NCBI GenBank assembly: GCA_015063805.1
Contig: SVTK01000001.1
Span: forward strand, 1 to 64,000
Source of the DNA: Oscillospiraceae bacterium
Lineage (GTDB): Bacteria; Bacillota; Clostridia; Oscillospirales; CAG-272
Direction: 5' to 3'
DNA: 64,000 nucleotides
Shown here: piece by piece, positions 36,871-45,127 of the stretch
Position numbering within the stretch: the first letter of the stretch is position 1
How the letters are laid out: every line of letters starts with the position of its first letter
Notes under the pieces: generated by a model
The model's input: only the letters and a program-made list of their open reading frames with translations
Told to the model about the DNA's origin: nothing
Databases searched by the model: none
Translations under genes and position numbers: made by a program

Positions 36871-37502
36871 TGCTCTCCGCCGTTATTCGTGAAATTTTGC
36901 CCGTGCAGGGGGGCGATGCCCTCTGCGTGACCCTCACCCTGGAGGGTGACGGGGGAAGCGAGGTGCACAGCTACACCGTTTCCCACCTGCAGTACGCCGA
37001 GCTTCCCTGCCTGCATCCCTACGCCAAGGCGGCGGGACGAAGCCTGACGGCCGAGCAGGTGGCGGAGATCGAGCTGGCGGACTGCCGCCATGCCGCCGTG
37101 CGCCGTGCGCTGAATTTGCTCTCCTATGGCGATCTGACCCGACAAGCCCTGGTGCGCAAGCTCCTTCTGCGGGGCATTGACCGGGAAACCGCCGAGTACG
37201 CCGCCGCTGTGGTGGCCGAGAGAGGCTACATCAACGAGGAGGAGCAGATCGAGCGAGCCCTCCGCGCCTGCCTGCGCAAGGGCTGGGGCCCGCTGCGCAT
37301 TCTCCAGGCCCTCCGGCAGAAGGGATTCTCCCGGGAAGCCATGGAAGCCCTTGCCGACCGTCTGGCCGAGATCGACTTCGCCGGGCAGTGCGCCGAAGTC
37401 ATTGAACGAAAATGGGGCGCTCTCCCCACCGACCGGCCCGCACGCCAAAAAGCCATCGCCGCCCTCATGCGCCTGGGGTATACCCGGGAGCAGATTAAGT
37501 AG
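36870..37502 (+). CDS. recX: RecX regulatory protein
   Basis: A 210-residue protein built of three-helix RecX repeats (AVRRALNLLSYGDLTRQAL, ERGYINEEEQIERAL, RQKAIAALMRLGYTREQIK). RecX binds the RecA filament groove and modulates its activity. Coupling with recA through the TAATG overlap is the classic arrangement. Confidence 0.93.
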   Translation: MLSAVIREILPVQGGDALCVTLTLEGDGGSEVHSYTVSHLQYAELPCLHPYAKAAGRSLTAEQVAEIELADCRHAAVRRALNLLSYGDLTRQALVRKLLLRGIDRETAEYAAAVVAERGYINEEEQIERALRACLRKGWGPLRILQALRQKGFSREAMEALADRLAEIDFAGQCAEVIERKWGALPTDRPARQKAIAALMRLGYTREQIK

Positions 37503-37652
37503 CAGGGGCGCTGCCCCTGCACCCCGCCGGGGGAGCCTTTTGAAAAAGGCTCCCCCGGACCCCCGCGAAAACTTTCAAAAAAGGCGTTTTGGGAAGTTTT
37601 TGCGGAGGGGTTTGGGGAGGAGCTTTTTTCAAAAAGCTCCTCCCCGAGCGCC
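37502..37652. repeat. R-F arm pair between recX and rimO
   Basis: R arm (GGGGCGCTGCCCC, palindrome CCGGGGGAGCC / GGCTCCCCCGG, flank CGCGAAAACTTTC) and F arm (GGAAGTTTTTGCGGAGGGG, palindrome TTGGGGAGGAGC / GCTCCTCCCCGA). Confidence 0.85.
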
Positions 37653-37686
37653 CCCAAGGTCTATTCTAACAACACGAGGTAAACCC

Positions 37687-39018
37687 ATGAAAATCGGATT
37701 TGTATCGCTTGGATGTCCCAAGAATCAGCTGGACACGGAGGTCATGCTGCACGAGCTGTTGGCGGCGGGCTTCGAGGTCACGCCGGAGGAGACTGAGGCG
37801 GACATCATCATCATCAACACCTGCGCGTTCATTGAGAGTGCCAAGAAGGAGTCGATTGACAACATTCTGGACATTGCGTGGCTGAAGGAGAATCACACCC
37901 TGAAGGGGATCGTGGTGACTGGCTGCCTGGCCGAGCGGTACCGGGATCAGCTTTTTGAGGAGCTGCCCGAGATTGATGCGGCACTGGGCGTCGGCTCGAT
38001 TCACGCCATTGTGGAGGCGGTGAAGGCCGTTGCAGCAGGGAAGCGGTTCAGCGAGTACGCTCCCGCCGACGAGGTGCGCCTGGGGGGCGACCGGGTGCTC
38101 ACCACCCCCGAGTACACTGCCTACCTCAAGATTGCCGAGGGCTGCGACAACCGCTGCGCCTACTGCGCCATTCCCGACATTCGGGGCAAGTTCCGCTCCC
38201 GTCCCATGGAGGACGTGGTGGCCGAGGCCAAGGAAATGGAGGCGCTGGGGGTGAAGGAGCTGGTGCTGGTGGCACAGGACACCTCCCGCTACGGGCTGGA
38301 TCTCTACGGCGAGTACAAGCTGGCCGCTCTGCTCCGTGCCATCACCGATGCCACTGATATTCCCTGGGTGCGCCTGCTCTACTGCTATCCCGACAAGATC
38401 ACCGACGAGCTCATCGCCGAGATCCGGGATAACCCCCAGGTGGTCAAGTACATTGACCTTCCCGTTCAGCACGCCACCGATCATATGCTGAAGGCCATGA
38501 ACCGCCACGGCGACCGCGCCATGATCGAGGATACCATTGCCCGCCTGCGCGCCGCCATTCCCGATATCATCATCCGCACCACCTTCATCGTGGGCTTCCC
38601 CGGGGAGACCGAGGAGGATTTCCTCTCCCTGTGCGAGTTCGTGCGGGCCACCAAGTTCGACCGCGCCGGGGTATTCCCCTACTCCCGGGAGGAGGACACC
38701 CCTGCCTACGATTTCCCCGACCAGATCGACGAGCAGCTCAAGCTGGACCGCGCCGATATCCTCATGCGGGAGCAGCAGGCTGTGGTGGACGAGCTGATGC
38801 CGAAGCGCGTGGGCACCACCGTCCTGGTGCTGGTGGAGGACTTCGACCCCGTCTCCGAGGCGCACTACGGTCGCTCGGCTGCCGATGCCCCCGAGATCGA
38901 CGGTAAGATCTTCTTCCTCTCCCCCGTGCGCATCGCCCCCGGCTCCTTCGTTGACGTGGAGATCACCGAGGTGCAGGACTACGACCTGGTAGGCCGCGCC
39001 ATCATTCCCAAAGCCTGA
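37687..39018 (+). CDS. rimO: Ribosomal protein S12 methylthiotransferase
   Basis: A 443-residue radical SAM enzyme of the MiaB/RimO family. UPF0004 domain Cys at SLGCPKN, NTCAF and TGCLAE bind one 4Fe-4S cluster, the radical SAM triad is CDNRCAYC, and a TRAM domain ends the protein. SLGCPKN is the RimO version of the motif. It methylthiolates the conserved Asp of ribosomal protein S12. The start at 37687 has GAGGT upstream. It is followed by pgsA, a frequent Firmicute neighbour. Confidence 0.95.
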   Translation: MKIGFVSLGCPKNQLDTEVMLHELLAAGFEVTPEETEADIIIINTCAFIESAKKESIDNILDIAWLKENHTLKGIVVTGCLAERYRDQLFEELPEIDAALGVGSIHAIVEAVKAVAAGKRFSEYAPADEVRLGGDRVLTTPEYTAYLKIAEGCDNRCAYCAIPDIRGKFRSRPMEDVVAEAKEMEALGVKELVLVAQDTSRYGLDLYGEYKLAALLRAITDATDIPWVRLLYCYPDKITDELIAEIRDNPQVVKYIDLPVQHATDHMLKAMNRHGDRAMIEDTIARLRAAIPDIIIRTTFIVGFPGETEEDFLSLCEFVRATKFDRAGVFPYSREEDTPAYDFPDQIDEQLKLDRADILMREQQAVVDELMPKRVGTTVLVLVEDFDPVSEAHYGRSAADAPEIDGKIFFLSPVRIAPGSFVDVEITEVQDYDLVGRAIIPKA

Positions 39019-39035
39019 TTTCGAGGAGGTAACCC

Positions 39036-39614
39036 ATGAAGCTGAATCTGCCCAATCAACTCACTGTCCTGCGGATGCTGCTGGTGCCGGTGTTCATGAT
39101 CGTCCTGCTCCTGCCCATCCCCGGCATCTGGAGCCCCGTCATCGCCTGCGCCATCTTCATTCTCACGTCTCTGACCGATATGCTGGACGGCATGATCGCC
39201 CGCCGCTGCAATATGATCACCGACTTCGGCAAATTCCTCGACCCCCTGGCCGATAAGTTCCTCATCTTCGGCGCAATGCTGGCCATCCTCTGCAAATACG
39301 ACGATATCCGCCCCGTCTTTGTGTGGGTCGCCGCCATCGTCATCCTCCGGGAGCTGGCCGTCACCTCCCTCCGCCTTGTGGCAAACCAAAAAACCGGCGT
39401 GGTTGTCGCCGCCAGCTGGCTGGGAAAAATCAAAACCGTCACCCAAATGCTGGCCGTCATCGTCATCCTCCTGGAAGACGCCCTCTTCCCCGAATCCATC
39501 GCCGCCATTAACCTCGCCTCCTATATCATGATGGCCCTCATGGTCCTCTTCACCGTCTGGAGCGGCCTCAACTATATGAAAGCAATGTGGAAATATCTTG
39601 ATCCCGAGAAGTAA
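39036..39614 (+). CDS. pgsA: CDP-diacylglycerol-glycerol-3-phosphate 3-phosphatidyltransferase
   Basis: A 192-residue membrane enzyme making phosphatidylglycerophosphate. The CDP-alcohol phosphotransferase motif is complete: DMLDGMIAR, eight residues, then G, three residues, D, three residues, D in GKFLDPLAD. About five membrane segments. SD GAGGAGG. It ends the plus-strand block and faces the minus-strand MORN gene across an 800-bp repeat-filled gap. Confidence 0.95.
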   Translation: MKLNLPNQLTVLRMLLVPVFMIVLLLPIPGIWSPVIACAIFILTSLTDMLDGMIARRCNMITDFGKFLDPLADKFLIFGAMLAILCKYDDIRPVFVWVAAIVILRELAVTSLRLVANQKTGVVVAASWLGKIKTVTQMLAVIVILLEDALFPESIAAINLASYIMMALMVLFTVWSGLNYMKAMWKYLDPEK

Positions 39615-39623
39615 GGGACGAAT

Positions 39624-40150
39624 GTGGGGGGAGCCTTTTGAAAAGGCTCCCCCCACGCCCCCCCGCGAAAACTTTCAAACAAAGGAATTGATGTTTGTGC
39701 GGTGCGAATTTGGGCGAGAGCGGCAGGCCATGCGCTAACCGCTCACCTCCATCTGCCGCAGCCGTCCTCCGGACGGCGACCGGTTCGGCAGGGAACGATG
39801 TGGGGGGAGCCTTTTGAAAAAGGCTCCCCCCACGCCCCCCGCGAAAACTTTCAAACAAAGGAATTGATGTTTGTGCGGTGCGAATTTGGGCGGGAGCGGC
39901 AGGTCGTGCGTCCCCCGCTCACTTCCATCTGCCGCAGCCGTCCTCCGGACGGCGACCGGTTCGGCAAGGAACGATGTGGGGGGGGCCTTTTGAAAAAGGC
40001 TCCCCCCACGCCCCCCGCGAAAACTTTCAAACAAAGGAATTGATGTTTGTGCGGTGCGAATTTGGGCGGGAGCGGCAGGCCGTGCGCTAACCGCTCACCT
40101 CCATCTGCCGCAGCCGTCCTCCGGACGGCGACCGGTTCGGCACAACGCAA
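39624..40150 (+). repeat. exact 176-bp tandem triplication of an R-B unit
   Basis: Three R-B units begin at 39624, 39800 and 39976, each offset by exactly 176 bp. Every unit has the palindrome GGGGGGAGCC / GGCTCCCCCC, flank CGCGAAAACTTTCAAAC, and a B core with GCCGTCC-TCC-GGACGGC, ending CGACCGGTTCGGCA. The copies differ at only a few positions. After the third copy, the sequence switches to a terminator module. Confidence 0.92.
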
Positions 40151-40156
40151 CATAGG

Positions 40157-40186
40157 AAAAGGCTCCCTCGTTGAGGGAGCCTTTTC
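40157..40186. terminator. bidirectional terminator between converging pgsA and MORN genes
   Basis: Perfect 13-bp stem AAAAGGCTCCCTC / GAGGGAGCCTTTT with loop GTT. It is the same module as at 6107, with the last stem base pair changed on both sides. Confidence 0.85.
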
Positions 40187-40209
40187 CACACAAACCAAAC
40201 CCAAGACAA

Positions 40210-40296
40210 ATGCGTGAAAGTTTTTGGGGATTCTTAAGGCCCTTTTTTCAAAAAGGGCCTTAAGCGGGGATAGGGGCAGCGCCCCTCAATCCATTT
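40210..40296 (+). repeat. F arm in the pgsA-MORN gap
   Basis: Flank GTGAAAGTTTTTGGGG, palindrome CTTAAGGCCC / GGGCCTTAAG around TTTTTTCAAAAA, then GGGGCAGCGCCCC. Confidence 0.85.
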
Positions 40297-40309
40297 TATT
40301 TACAGCAAG

Positions 40310-40394
40310 TTTTTCGGGGAAAGGGTGAAATGCGGTGCCGCAGGCACCGCATGAGGGAAGGGGGAGCTTTTTTCAAAAAGCTCCCCCTTCCCTC
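40310..40394. repeat. C module: two abutting hairpins (second copy)
   Basis: Lead CAGCAAGTTTTTCG...GGGTGAA, a perfect 10-bp hairpin (40330-40352, ATGCGGTGCC-GCA) directly abutting a perfect 20-bp inverted repeat with a 2-nt centre (40353-40394). It ends about 20 bp from the stop of the minus-strand MORN gene, mirroring the copy at 6150-6247 but with a different first stem. Confidence 0.75.
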
Positions 40395-40414
40395 ATCCAG
40401 TCCTCTGTCACTCC

Positions 40415-41485
40415 TCATTCCCCATCCGCCCGAACAATCTTCCCGTTTTGGAAGTATCCGGTGTAGGTGCGGCCGGAGGGCCAGGAGTAGGTGCCCTCGC
40501 CGTTGAGGTTGTTGGCGGCGAAGGTGCCCACGAAGGACTCGCCGTTGGCCCAGGTGTACTTGCCCTGGCCGGCACGCATATCGGCCACGAACTCACCCTC
40601 GTAGCGGTCGCCGTTGGCGTAGGAGTAAACGCCCTGACCCTCCTTGAGGTTGTTCACGAAGCCGCCCTCGTAGCGGGAGCCGTCGGGCCATACCATCACG
40701 CCCTGACCGTTCCGCAGGTTGGCCGAGAAGCCGCCGGTGTAGGACGCGCCGTCAGCCCAGGTGTAGGTTCCCTGGCCTTCCTTCACGCGGTCAACCAGGC
40801 CGCCCTCGTACACGTCGCCCGATGCAAATTCAAATTTGCCCTGACCGGTAATGCTGTCCAGGTAGAACTCACCCTCGTAGCGGTCGCCGTTCTCGTAGAC
40901 CAGCACGCCGCGGCCGTGGCGCTGGAGGTTCACCAGCTCGCCCTCGTAGACCGAGCCGTCGTTGTAGGTCACCTTGTTCTGTGCCAGATCCACCTCGGCC
41001 CGAAGCCCGCTGGAGTAGTAGAGCTTGCCGGTGAGGGGCTGGTTCTCCTCGTCCACGCGGCCCACGAACTTGATGGTGGAGCCGTCGTCGTTCTCAATTT
41101 TCTGGTAGCGCAGACCCGTGAAATAGAGCACGCCCACAATGGCCAGGGCAGTCAGCACCGCGGCCATGAGGATGATCAGCATCACCGACCAGGCACTGCG
41201 GTGCTTGGTGGGACGGCGGCGGCCGCCTCCCCCGCCCGTGCGGGCCTGCTGCGGACGCTGTCCCGCGGGCATTCCCTGGGGACGGGCGTAGGTGGGCTGG
41301 TTGGGGTAGGGCTGACGATTCCCCGGTGCGGCGGGACGGGGCCCCTGCGGCGAGCGAGGAGGCTGCTGTGCCGGACGGGCTGGCTGGGGCGCGCCTGCAG
41401 GCGTGCCCTGGGGTGCACGGCGGGGTCCCTGGTAGGATCCGGCGCCGGGATTGTTCTGATTTCGGTTAGGATTGGGCTGATTCAT
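40415..41485 (-). CDS. membrane-anchored MORN-repeat protein
   Basis: A 356-residue protein. Residues 1-95 are a Pro/Gln/Arg-rich disordered cytosolic region, residues about 98-120 a single membrane segment, and residues about 165-350 seven to eight 23-residue MORN repeats (YEGEFxxxxxxGQGxYxxxNG). MORN repeats form beta-hairpin ladders used as scaffolds or lipid/protein contact surfaces. SD GGAAGG. It is last of the parA-parB-side minus-strand run. The function is unknown. Confidence 0.85.
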   Translation of the reverse strand: MNQPNPNRNQNNPGAGSYQGPRRAPQGTPAGAPQPARPAQQPPRSPQGPRPAAPGNRQPYPNQPTYARPQGMPAGQRPQQARTGGGGGRRRPTKHRSAWSVMLIILMAAVLTALAIVGVLYFTGLRYQKIENDDGSTIKFVGRVDEENQPLTGKLYYSSGLRAEVDLAQNKVTYNDGSVYEGELVNLQRHGRGVLVYENGDRYEGEFYLDSITGQGKFEFASGDVYEGGLVDRVKEGQGTYTWADGASYTGGFSANLRNGQGVMVWPDGSRYEGGFVNNLKEGQGVYSYANGDRYEGEFVADMRAGQGKYTWANGESFVGTFAANNLNGEGTYSWPSGRTYTGYFQNGKIVRADGE

Positions 41486-41527
41486 CGCTTACCTTCCTTT
41501 ATTTTCACGTAATTGGCAGATTCGACG

Positions 41528-42211
41528 TTACTGTACAAAATTCGATCCGGGCTTCACCATGGAGATGAAGTTGTCCACCAGCTGCAGAATGTCGGGCATC
41601 AGCTGGATCAGCAGAAGCACCACCACAAACCCCAGCACCAGGGTGCCGAAAAATCCCAGCCAGTTGGTGCCCTTCTTGTCGTAGCGGACCTCGGCGGTGT
41701 AGATCTCGGCCTCGGGGATGTAGAAGCGGGCAGTGTTGAGATCGGTGCGTCCCGACTTTTCCGCGGTACCGTCAGCCATCACCCCGGGGTAAAGGGCCGC
41801 GATCTCCTCCCGCATGGGGATGCCCGCCGCAAGGTCGGCCAGGTCGTCCTCCACGCAGCGCACCACCCGGCGCAGCGACCCCCGTCGCTTCAGGGCAGAG
41901 CGAACCGCGCTGTTCTTGAGAAACCCCAGCTCGCCCAGGGTTCTCGCCTTCTCGGGGGTAGTTGCCCCGTCTCTCGCGCAGGCCCGTACAAAGTCCCCCA
42001 GCACCCGCTTGTTGAAGATGGCCAGCACCGCCGCCAGCACGATCCCCACCCAAAAGCAGATCAGCAGGGTGCGGATGGAGAAAACGGGGTTGCTCATCTG
42101 CAGATGCTGGTAGTTGCCGTAGTCGATCGTAAAATACTTATCTTCCAAATATTTCCACATTTCTTCCCACAGGGAAGGTTCTTCCATTGCAGTCAGCAGG
42201 AAATTTGCCAT
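41528..42211 (-). CDS. membrane protein of unknown function next to parB
   Basis: A 227-residue protein with membrane segments at about 47-68 and 187-207 and a basic, helix-rich cytosolic domain between them (VRSALKRRGSLRRVVRCVEDD). SD AAGGAG. The start is 26 bp after the stop of parB, suggesting the same transcript. No family was recognised; a membrane partner of the segregation genes is conceivable from position only. Confidence 0.7.
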   Translation of the reverse strand: MANFLLTAMEEPSLWEEMWKYLEDKYFTIDYGNYQHLQMSNPVFSIRTLLICFWVGIVLAAVLAIFNKRVLGDFVRACARDGATTPEKARTLGELGFLKNSAVRSALKRRGSLRRVVRCVEDDLADLAAGIPMREEIAALYPGVMADGTAEKSGRTDLNTARFYIPEAEIYTAEVRYDKKGTNWLGFFGTLVLGFVVVLLLIQLMPDILQLVDNFISMVKPGSNFVQ

Positions 42212-42237
42212 GATATGCTCCTTTTATGGCGAAAAAC

Positions 42238-43137
42238 TCAAAGTTCCTCGAAAATTTCGCTGCCGCAGAGTCGGATCAGCAGCTGTTCCAGATCCTCGTT
42301 GTCTTCGTAGCAGAGCTCCAGCACCCGCTTGCGGGGGGAGTGGGCGATCTTCACCTTCCGGCCCAGCATGGACATGGTCTTGCGCTCCAGCTCGGCGAAG
42401 TAGTCCACCACAACCTCGGTGACGGGGGATTCCTCCACCTCTTCCTCGGCGGGGCGGGCGTTGATGCGGCGCACAGCCTCCTCGGCGGCACGAACCGACA
42501 TCTCCTGGTCTGCAATCTTCTCGGCCAGGGGATCGATCTCGCTCCGGTCCCGCAGACCCAGCAGTGCCCGGGCGTGTCCGGCGGTAATCTCACCGCTGCG
42601 CAGAAGCGTCAGCGCACCTGCGGGGAGATCCAGCAGGCGAAGGGCGTTGGCAATGGCAGGGCGGCTCTTGCCCACCTGGGACGCCACCTGCTCCTGGGTG
42701 AGCCCAAAATCGTCCATCAAACGGCGGTAGCCAAAGGCCTCCTCCACCGGGTTGAGGTCGGCGCGCTGGACGTTCTCGATCAGGGCAATCTCGGCGGCGT
42801 GAAGCTCGTCGCTGTCCATCACAATCACCGGCACCTCGGTCAGCCCCGCCATCTTGGCGGCCCTCCACCGACGCTCACCGGCAATAATCTCGTAATAGCC
42901 CTCCCCGACGGTGCCGGGGCGAACCAAAATCGGCTGCAGTACCCCGTGGGCCGCAATGGAATCGGCCAGCTGGGTCAGCGCCTCGGCGGAAAACTCTTTC
43001 CGGGGCTGGTCAGCCCGCGGCTCAATCTCGGACAGCCGCAGCGTGCTTACCGTCCCCTTCGCCTCCACCATGTTGTCGGTCAGCAGATCCTCCAGAGGAT
43101 TGAGCGAACCCATCCCCCTCTGTAATTTCTTAGCCAT
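42238..43137 (-). CDS. parB: ParB/Spo0J chromosome-partition protein
   Basis: A 299-residue CTP-dependent DNA clamp. The N-terminal CTPase/ParB domain has the arginine-rich GERRWRAAK box and the ENVQRADLNPVEEA motif. The central helix-turn-helix (TQEQVASQVGKSRPAIANALRLL) reads parS. The C-terminal dimer domain follows an acidic linker. I chose the ATG at 43137 with GGGAT/AAAGGG SD; upstream codons lie in a repeat arm. It is separated from parA by an R-F arm pair. Confidence 0.95.
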   Translation of the reverse strand: MAKKLQRGMGSLNPLEDLLTDNMVEAKGTVSTLRLSEIEPRADQPRKEFSAEALTQLADSIAAHGVLQPILVRPGTVGEGYYEIIAGERRWRAAKMAGLTEVPVIVMDSDELHAAEIALIENVQRADLNPVEEAFGYRRLMDDFGLTQEQVASQVGKSRPAIANALRLLDLPAGALTLLRSGEITAGHARALLGLRDRSEIDPLAEKIADQEMSVRAAEEAVRRINARPAEEEVEESPVTEVVVDYFAELERKTMSMLGRKVKIAHSPRKRVLELCYEDNEDLEQLLIRLCGSEIFEEL

Positions 43138-43149
43138 ATTATATCCCTT

Positions 43150-43324
43150 TCTTTCTGTGGGGGACCCTTTTTTGCAAAAAAGGGTCCCCCACACCCCCTC
43201 CAAAAAACTGCAGAATAGGGGATGTGTCTGAATCGTTAGGTCAATTTCATGAAAGTTTTTGCGGATTCTTAAGGCGCTTTTTTCAAAAAGCGCCTTAAGC
43301 GGGGTACGGGGCAGAGCCCCGCCT
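43150..43324. repeat. R-F arm pair between parA and parB
   Basis: R-like palindrome GTGGGGGACCC / GGGTCCCCCAC with flank CCCCTCCAAAAAACTGCAG, then F arm (GAAAGTTTTTGCGGATT, palindrome CTTAAGGCGC / GCGCCTTAAG, GGGGCAGAGCCCC). The pair interrupts the normally tight parA-parB operon. Confidence 0.85.
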
Positions 43325-44092
43325 TCAAATCCGCATGATCAATTCGTTTGCCACGGCGATGTATTCCTGCGATCCTTTGGAGTGCTTGTCGTGGTAGAAA
43401 ACAGGCATTCCAAACCCGGGGGCCTCGGTGAGGCGCACATTCCGGGAGATGGTGGTGCGGAAAAGCTTGTCGCCGTAGTGCTTCTTCAGCTCGTTCATCA
43501 CCTGCATGGAGAGAACCAGGCGGCCGTTGTACATGGTCACCAGGATTCCGGTGATCATCAGATCGGGGTTGCAGGACTTTTTGATCCGTCCCACGGTGAT
43601 CATCAGCTGTGCAAGCCCCTCCAGGGCGTAAAACTCGCACTGCATGGGGATAATCACCCCGTCAGCGGCGGCCAGGCCGTTCATGGTGAGCAGCCCCAGG
43701 GAAGGCGGACAGTCGATAATAATATAATCGTAATCGCCGCTGTCCCGGATGGGCTCCAGGGCATCCCGCAGGCGATACTGGGCCCGCTCACCGGTGTAGA
43801 GCTCAAACTCCGCCCCCGCAAGGGCAATATTGGTGGGAATCACCGAGAGATTGGCGAAATTGGTCTTAATAATGGCGTCGGCGGCGTTCGCTTCCTCTAC
43901 CAAAATCTCATTTGTGGTGCATTTCAGCGACTTCTTGGCCACACCGAGGCCGCTTGTGGTGTTTCCCTGGGGGTCAAGATCCACCAGCAGGACCCGCTTG
44001 CCCAGCTGACCCAAGGATGCGGCCACATTGATGGCCGAGGTTGTCTTTCCCACGCCGCCCTTTTGGTTGGCGAATGCAATGATTTTTCCCAT
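43325..44092 (-). CDS. parA: ParA/Soj chromosome-partition ATPase
   Basis: A 255-residue deviant-Walker ATPase: KGGVGKTT at residues 11-18, DLDPQGN, and IIIDCPPSLG. It partners ParB in segregation and, as Soj, regulates DnaA in Bacillus. The last few residues (LIMRI) run up to the F arm. SD AAGGAG. The promoter is at 44132-44160 and two parS sites lie upstream. Confidence 0.97.
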   Translation of the reverse strand: MGKIIAFANQKGGVGKTTSAINVAASLGQLGKRVLLVDLDPQGNTTSGLGVAKKSLKCTTNEILVEEANAADAIIKTNFANLSVIPTNIALAGAEFELYTGERAQYRLRDALEPIRDSGDYDYIIIDCPPSLGLLTMNGLAAADGVIIPMQCEFYALEGLAQLMITVGRIKKSCNPDLMITGILVTMYNGRLVLSMQVMNELKKHYGDKLFRTTISRNVRLTEAPGFGMPVFYHDKHSKGSQEYIAVANELIMRI

Positions 44093-44131
44093 GCAGCTTC
44101 TCCTTGCCGAAGTAAAGTGATTCTACCCATT

Positions 44132-44160
44132 ATTATAGCATAAAGACGCTGCAAAATCAA
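44132..44160 (-). promoter_or_regulatory. parA promoter
   Basis: Minus-strand -35 TTGATT (44155-44160) and -10 TATAAT (44132-44137), spacing 17 bp. It starts about 50 bp downstream of the nearest parS, so ParB spreading from parS could repress it. Confidence 0.85.
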
Positions 44161-44196
44161 TGCAGACGGCGAAATTCACGAAAAGTTTTCATAGAG

Positions 44197-44236
44197 AATC
44201 CCCGAGAATGTTTCACGTGAAACATCCTCGGGGATT
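44197..44236. promoter_or_regulatory. parS: parS site nested in a 40-bp palindrome
   Basis: The perfect 16-bp parS TGTTTCACGTGAAACA (44209-44224) is the centre of a larger inverted repeat with arms AATCCCCGAG / CTCGGGGATT and a single mismatched pair. Its DNA or RNA form could fold into one long hairpin and also act as the terminator of the upstream gene. Confidence 0.93.
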
Positions 44237-44249
44237 ATTGGAGCAGCGG

Positions 44250-45017
44250 TCATGTTTCACGTGAAACATGAATGGTCACCGTCACCCCGCGGGGGGATTC
44301 CTCCCGCTCCAGGGTGGCGGGAATATTTGCCTTGTGTAGAATGGACAGGGCGCGGTCGATGGAGTTGTAGAAGATGCCAATGTCCCGGAGCGCGGCCCGG
44401 TGGCGGGGGCGAAGCTCCTCCGCCAGTGCCTCTGCCTGTGCCACCGAGAGATTGCCCTCGGCAATGCGGCGAATGGCCTCACCCCGTGCTTCTGCGGGAA
44501 TACCCAGCAGAACCCGGGCGTGACGCTCGCTCAGTCCCCGCGACGCAGCCTCAGCTCGCTCGGCGGGGGAGAGCTTCAGCAGACGAAGCTTGTTGGCCAC
44601 CGTGCTCTGGGATATCCCCAGCCGGAGGGCCGCTTCGGCCTGGGTAAGCCCACAGCGTTTAATCAGCGCCGACAGCGCCTCGGCCTGGGCGAAGGGATCT
44701 CCCTCGGCGGCGCGAATTTCGTCGGCAAGTGCCGCTTCCTCCCGATCAATGGGGCGGCAGAGCACCCCCGTAATGCCGCAGGCTCGCGCCGCCGCCAGCC
44801 GCCGCGCCCCGTCCAGCACCAAATACCGCGCATTCCCCAGCTCCCGCACCGTAAGGGGATGCAGAATCCCCAGCCGTCCCACCGATGCCTCCATCCGCGC
44901 CTGATAGTTGTCCCTCGGCGGCGGGGGCGCCGACAGGTGCCCTATGGCAATGCAGATACTCCCCTCCGCCTCCTCCGCAGGGACCCTCCGCCCCCGCCGT
45001 AAAACCTTTTCCTCCAT
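44250..45017 (-). CDS. noc: Noc-like ParB-family protein
   Basis: A 255-residue ParB/Noc-type protein with an N-terminal ParB domain (LSAPPPPRDNYQ, GARRLAAARACG) and a helix-turn-helix (TQAEAALRLGISQSTVANKLRLL). Its place next to rsmG and upstream of parA-parB matches Noc, the nucleoid-occlusion factor that inhibits division over the chromosome. Noc normally reads NBS rather than parS, and identity as a second ParB cannot be excluded. I chose the ATG at 45017 with GGGAGG upstream; an ATG at 45047 would overlap the -10 element. The C-terminal residues are encoded by a parS site. Confidence 0.8.
   Translation of the reverse strand: MEEKVLRRGRRVPAEEAEGSICIAIGHLSAPPPPRDNYQARMEASVGRLGILHPLTVRELGNARYLVLDGARRLAAARACGITGVLCRPIDREEAALADEIRAAEGDPFAQAEALSALIKRCGLTQAEAALRLGISQSTVANKLRLLKLSPAERAEAASRGLSERHARVLLGIPAEARGEAIRRIAEGNLSVAQAEALAEELRPRHRAALRDIGIFYNSIDRALSILHKANIPATLEREESPRGVTVTIHVSRET
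44253..44268. promoter_or_regulatory. parS: parS site overlapping the end of the Noc-like gene
   Basis: A second perfect TGTTTCACGTGAAACA, 44 bp from the first. It encodes the last residues (HVSRET) of the minus-strand Noc-like protein. Confidence 0.95.
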
Positions 45018-45045
45018 GCTCGTCCCTCCCCGTCGTGATGCTCCC

Positions 45046-45051
45046 ATTATA
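45046..45051 (-). promoter_or_regulatory. probable -10 element for the Noc-like gene
   Basis: TATAAT preceded by TGGGG on the minus strand, with a weak -35 region (no TTGACA-like hexamer at 17 bp). It would give a leader of about 20 nt before the ATG at 45017. Confidence 0.5.
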
Positions 45052-45127
45052 CCCCATCCCCCGCGCCAATCCCGTCGGATGCGGGGGCAGGATTATGATT
45101 TTTTTGGTGGGGGCTTGTCGGGGGACG

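Noticed and set aside
39702..40204. Small overlapping frames in the 176-bp tandem repeat
   Set aside because: They are translations of the R-B unit on both strands, repeat the same peptide, and have no SD or family.
45015..45047. Longer start for the Noc-like gene at 45047
   Set aside because: That ATG overlaps the TATAAT -10 element and has no SD, whereas the ATG at 45017 follows GGGAGG.
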